Shown one piece after another: positions 61,721-64,000 of a DNA stretch of 64,000 bases (the stretch's first letter is position 1; every line of letters starts with the position of its first letter). The DNA is from Sva-07 sp963743825 (GTDB lineage Bacteria; Actinomycetota; Acidimicrobiia; Acidimicrobiales; Ilumatobacteraceae), in assembly GCA_963743825.1 (NCBI GenBank), contig CAVURC010000001.1:30116-94115 (forward strand). Reading direction: 5' to 3'. Both the position numbers and the translations under genes were made by a program. Below the pieces are notes generated by a model. The model saw only the letters and a program-made list of their open reading frames with translations. It had not been told where the DNA came from and ran no database searches.

Positions 61721-62816
61721 TCAGCGACCGAGGCCGCGCAGCCGTGACGTCACGTCGGCGTAGTCGTCGTCGTACTCGGCAACGGCGCCGAACCAACGCC
61801 GAGCGGCGATCGGGTCACCGACGCGGTCGTACAGGTCGCCGAGCACGTACCACTGGCGCACGTGGAACTCGCGCACCACCTTGGGCCGCTTGGTCGCCGG
61901 CTCCATCAGTTCGAGTGCGCCACGCAGATCTCCCTGATCGGCACGTGCCCCTGCGGCGACGATGCGCCCTTCGGCCATGACGTCCTGGCTCGGCGAGGCG
62001 GCCTTGAGCTCCTGCCAGACCTGATCGACAGCGGCCCAGCGACCCTGCGCACGCTGACAGTCGGCGATCACGGGCAACAGGGCCGGATTGTCGTGGAGAT
62101 CCTGCGCCGCTTGGAGCGCAGCGACGGCCTGCTTGTACATGCCGAGCCGGTAGCACGAGAGCCCGACGATCTCGTGCGCCGCAGACACGCCCGGCGCCTC
62201 CTTTGCGATCGCGGTGGCGATGCGACGCGATTCCTGGAATCGCTCACGATCGAGTGCTTCCGACGCCTGCGCGAGCCGCTCCGACAGACGGGCACCGCGC
62301 TGTTGGCCCAGCGCCTCGACGAGCTCCGCCGACACCTCGGGATCGAGCGGCTTCGGTGCACGACGCGGTGGGGCGTCCTCGGTCGCCGAGACTTGCGGCT
62401 CGCCGGGTGGCCCCGGTTGCCGCACGACGCACGGACCCCTCGTCGATCCACTGCTCGGTGGTGCGCTCCTCGATACGTTGACGCTCGAGATCGGGATCAC
62501 GTGGCTCGCGAGGCAACCGACGCGACTTGACCTCGAGCGAGCGACGCTCGGCCTCGGTCTGGGGACGAGCCCGACTGCCGTCACGTCGTACGCCGGGCCG
62601 GGCGTCGGGACGACCCCGCCCGCCTCGACTGTCGGGTCGACCGCCGGAGCGGCCATCAGAGCGAGCATCGCTGCCACCGCTCCCACTCCGACCGCTCCCG
62701 CTGCGAGAACCGGAACCCGACGACTTCGCGGACGAGCGACCAGGGCCGCTCGAGCGGCCCGATGGGCGACGGGAGTCGTCTCGGCGCGGTGGACGGGATG
62801 ACGAGCCGGAAGACAT
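61721..62816 (-). CDS. Tetratricopeptide-like protein with disordered basic N-terminus, frameshifted
   Basis: The N-terminal 110 residues from ATG 62816 are Ser/Arg/Gly-rich low complexity (SGRSSGPGRSSAKSSGSGSR). The frame shifts near 62420 (one extra base), then TPR-like helices follow (AHEIVGLSCYRLGMYKQAVAAL, ALLPVIADCQRAQGRWAAVDQVW, WYVLGDLYDRVGDPIAARRWF), ending at TSRLRGLGR. About 365 residues; 1096 is 3n+1. TPR proteins are scaffolds; the partner is not known. It lies between the 5S rRNA terminator and the Nudix gene. Confidence 0.75.
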
Positions 62817-62861
62817 GGCTGACCATGCTACGGGACCGATCCCGAAGCGAGTGCGAAACGG

Positions 62862-62909
62862 GTCGAAAACGCGAAGAACGCACCGCCGGCAAACCCGGGC
62901 GGTGCGTTC
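62862..62909 (-). terminator. Intrinsic terminator after the 5S rRNA gene
   Basis: GAACGCACCGCC (62876-62887) and GGCGGTGCGTTC (62898-62909) form a perfect 12-pair stem. On the minus strand it is followed by TTCGCGTTTTCG, a T-rich tail. This fits termination of the rRNA operon, which is transcribed right to left. Confidence 0.85.
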
Positions 62910-62920
62910 CTCGATCGAAA

Positions 62921-63036
<116 letters not shown>

Positions 63037-63096
63037 ATCAGTTGTCAATGAGGGTTCTCCTCAAGGACTCCAGAGCAAGCACGAGCTGTTCAAAAC

Positions 63097-64000
<904 letters not shown>

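Noticed and set aside
3967..62816. Programmed ribosomal frameshifting as the cause of the split genes
   Set aside because: No slippery heptamers with downstream structures are shared, the shifts go in both directions, and they hit unrelated genes; assembly error explains them better.

Overview
The window is GC-rich chromosomal DNA from an actinobacterium. A complete Pup-proteasome set (pafA, prcA, prcB, pup, dop, arc), a WhiB regulator, a nickel superoxide dismutase with its own protease, an HelY-type helicase and frequent GTG starts with 4-base ATGA/GTGA overlaps all point there. The conserved order rarA/DUF948/small membrane protein and the divergence of several proteins make the class Acidimicrobiia (an Ilumatobacter-like organism) my best guess. 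That placement is inference; the 23S rRNA fragment at the right end could settle it.

Layout. 1-9.3 kb: a secreted peptidoglycan-binding protein, an aldolase, WhiB/ribokinase, prmA, a gamma-carbonic-anhydrase-like protein, a low-complexity basic protein, an enoyl-CoA hydratase, and an acetyltransferase next to an Asp-rich zinc-ribbon protein. 9.4-17 kb: a double ThyX-like protein, a helY operon with a lipid-kinase-like domain, tatB-tatC, a glycerophosphodiesterase and signal peptidase I. 17-28.2 kb: the proteasome locus, all on the minus strand, with the complete 5-oxoprolinase set (pxpA, pxpB, pxpC) embedded between prcA and pafA. 28.3-32.2 kb: ferredoxin, then a tightly overlapped minus-strand operon ending in ttuB-ttuA-trmI, a tRNA T-loop modification module. 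32.2-37.4 kb: two PBP4-type carboxypeptidases coupled to an ADP-forming acyl-CoA ligase. 37.5-40 kb: an acr3-arsR arsenite efflux operon and a homocysteine methyltransferase. 40-46.3 kb: a VOC protein, two serine hydrolases, TetR, sodN/sodX and an SDR. 46.4-49.5 kb: transketolase-transaldolase. 49.6-52.3 kb: a molybdopterin oxidoreductase and a LOG protein whose start codons overlap. 52.3-59.2 kb: a split glycolate oxidase (glcF; glcE, glcD) around a Nei glycosylase, an aldehyde dehydrogenase and a kinase-like gene. 59.2-62.8 kb: DUF948, rarA, Nudix and TPR genes. 62.9-64 kb: 5S and the 3' part of 23S rRNA on the minus strand.

The most striking property of the raw sequence is that at least 16 otherwise well conserved genes, among them prcA, tkt, prmA, helY and glcD, are broken by about 20 single-base frameshifts, mostly one extra base and often in a short G/C run. 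In each case a single-base change restores a full-length protein. I read these as residual indel errors of the assembly rather than biology, and I give gene limits that span the shift. The most interesting genuine biology is the TtuA/TtuB/TrmI module beside the proteasome ATPase, the 5-oxoprolinase insertion in the proteasome locus, and the altered nickel hook of SodN. No mobile element, CRISPR array or tRNA gene was seen.
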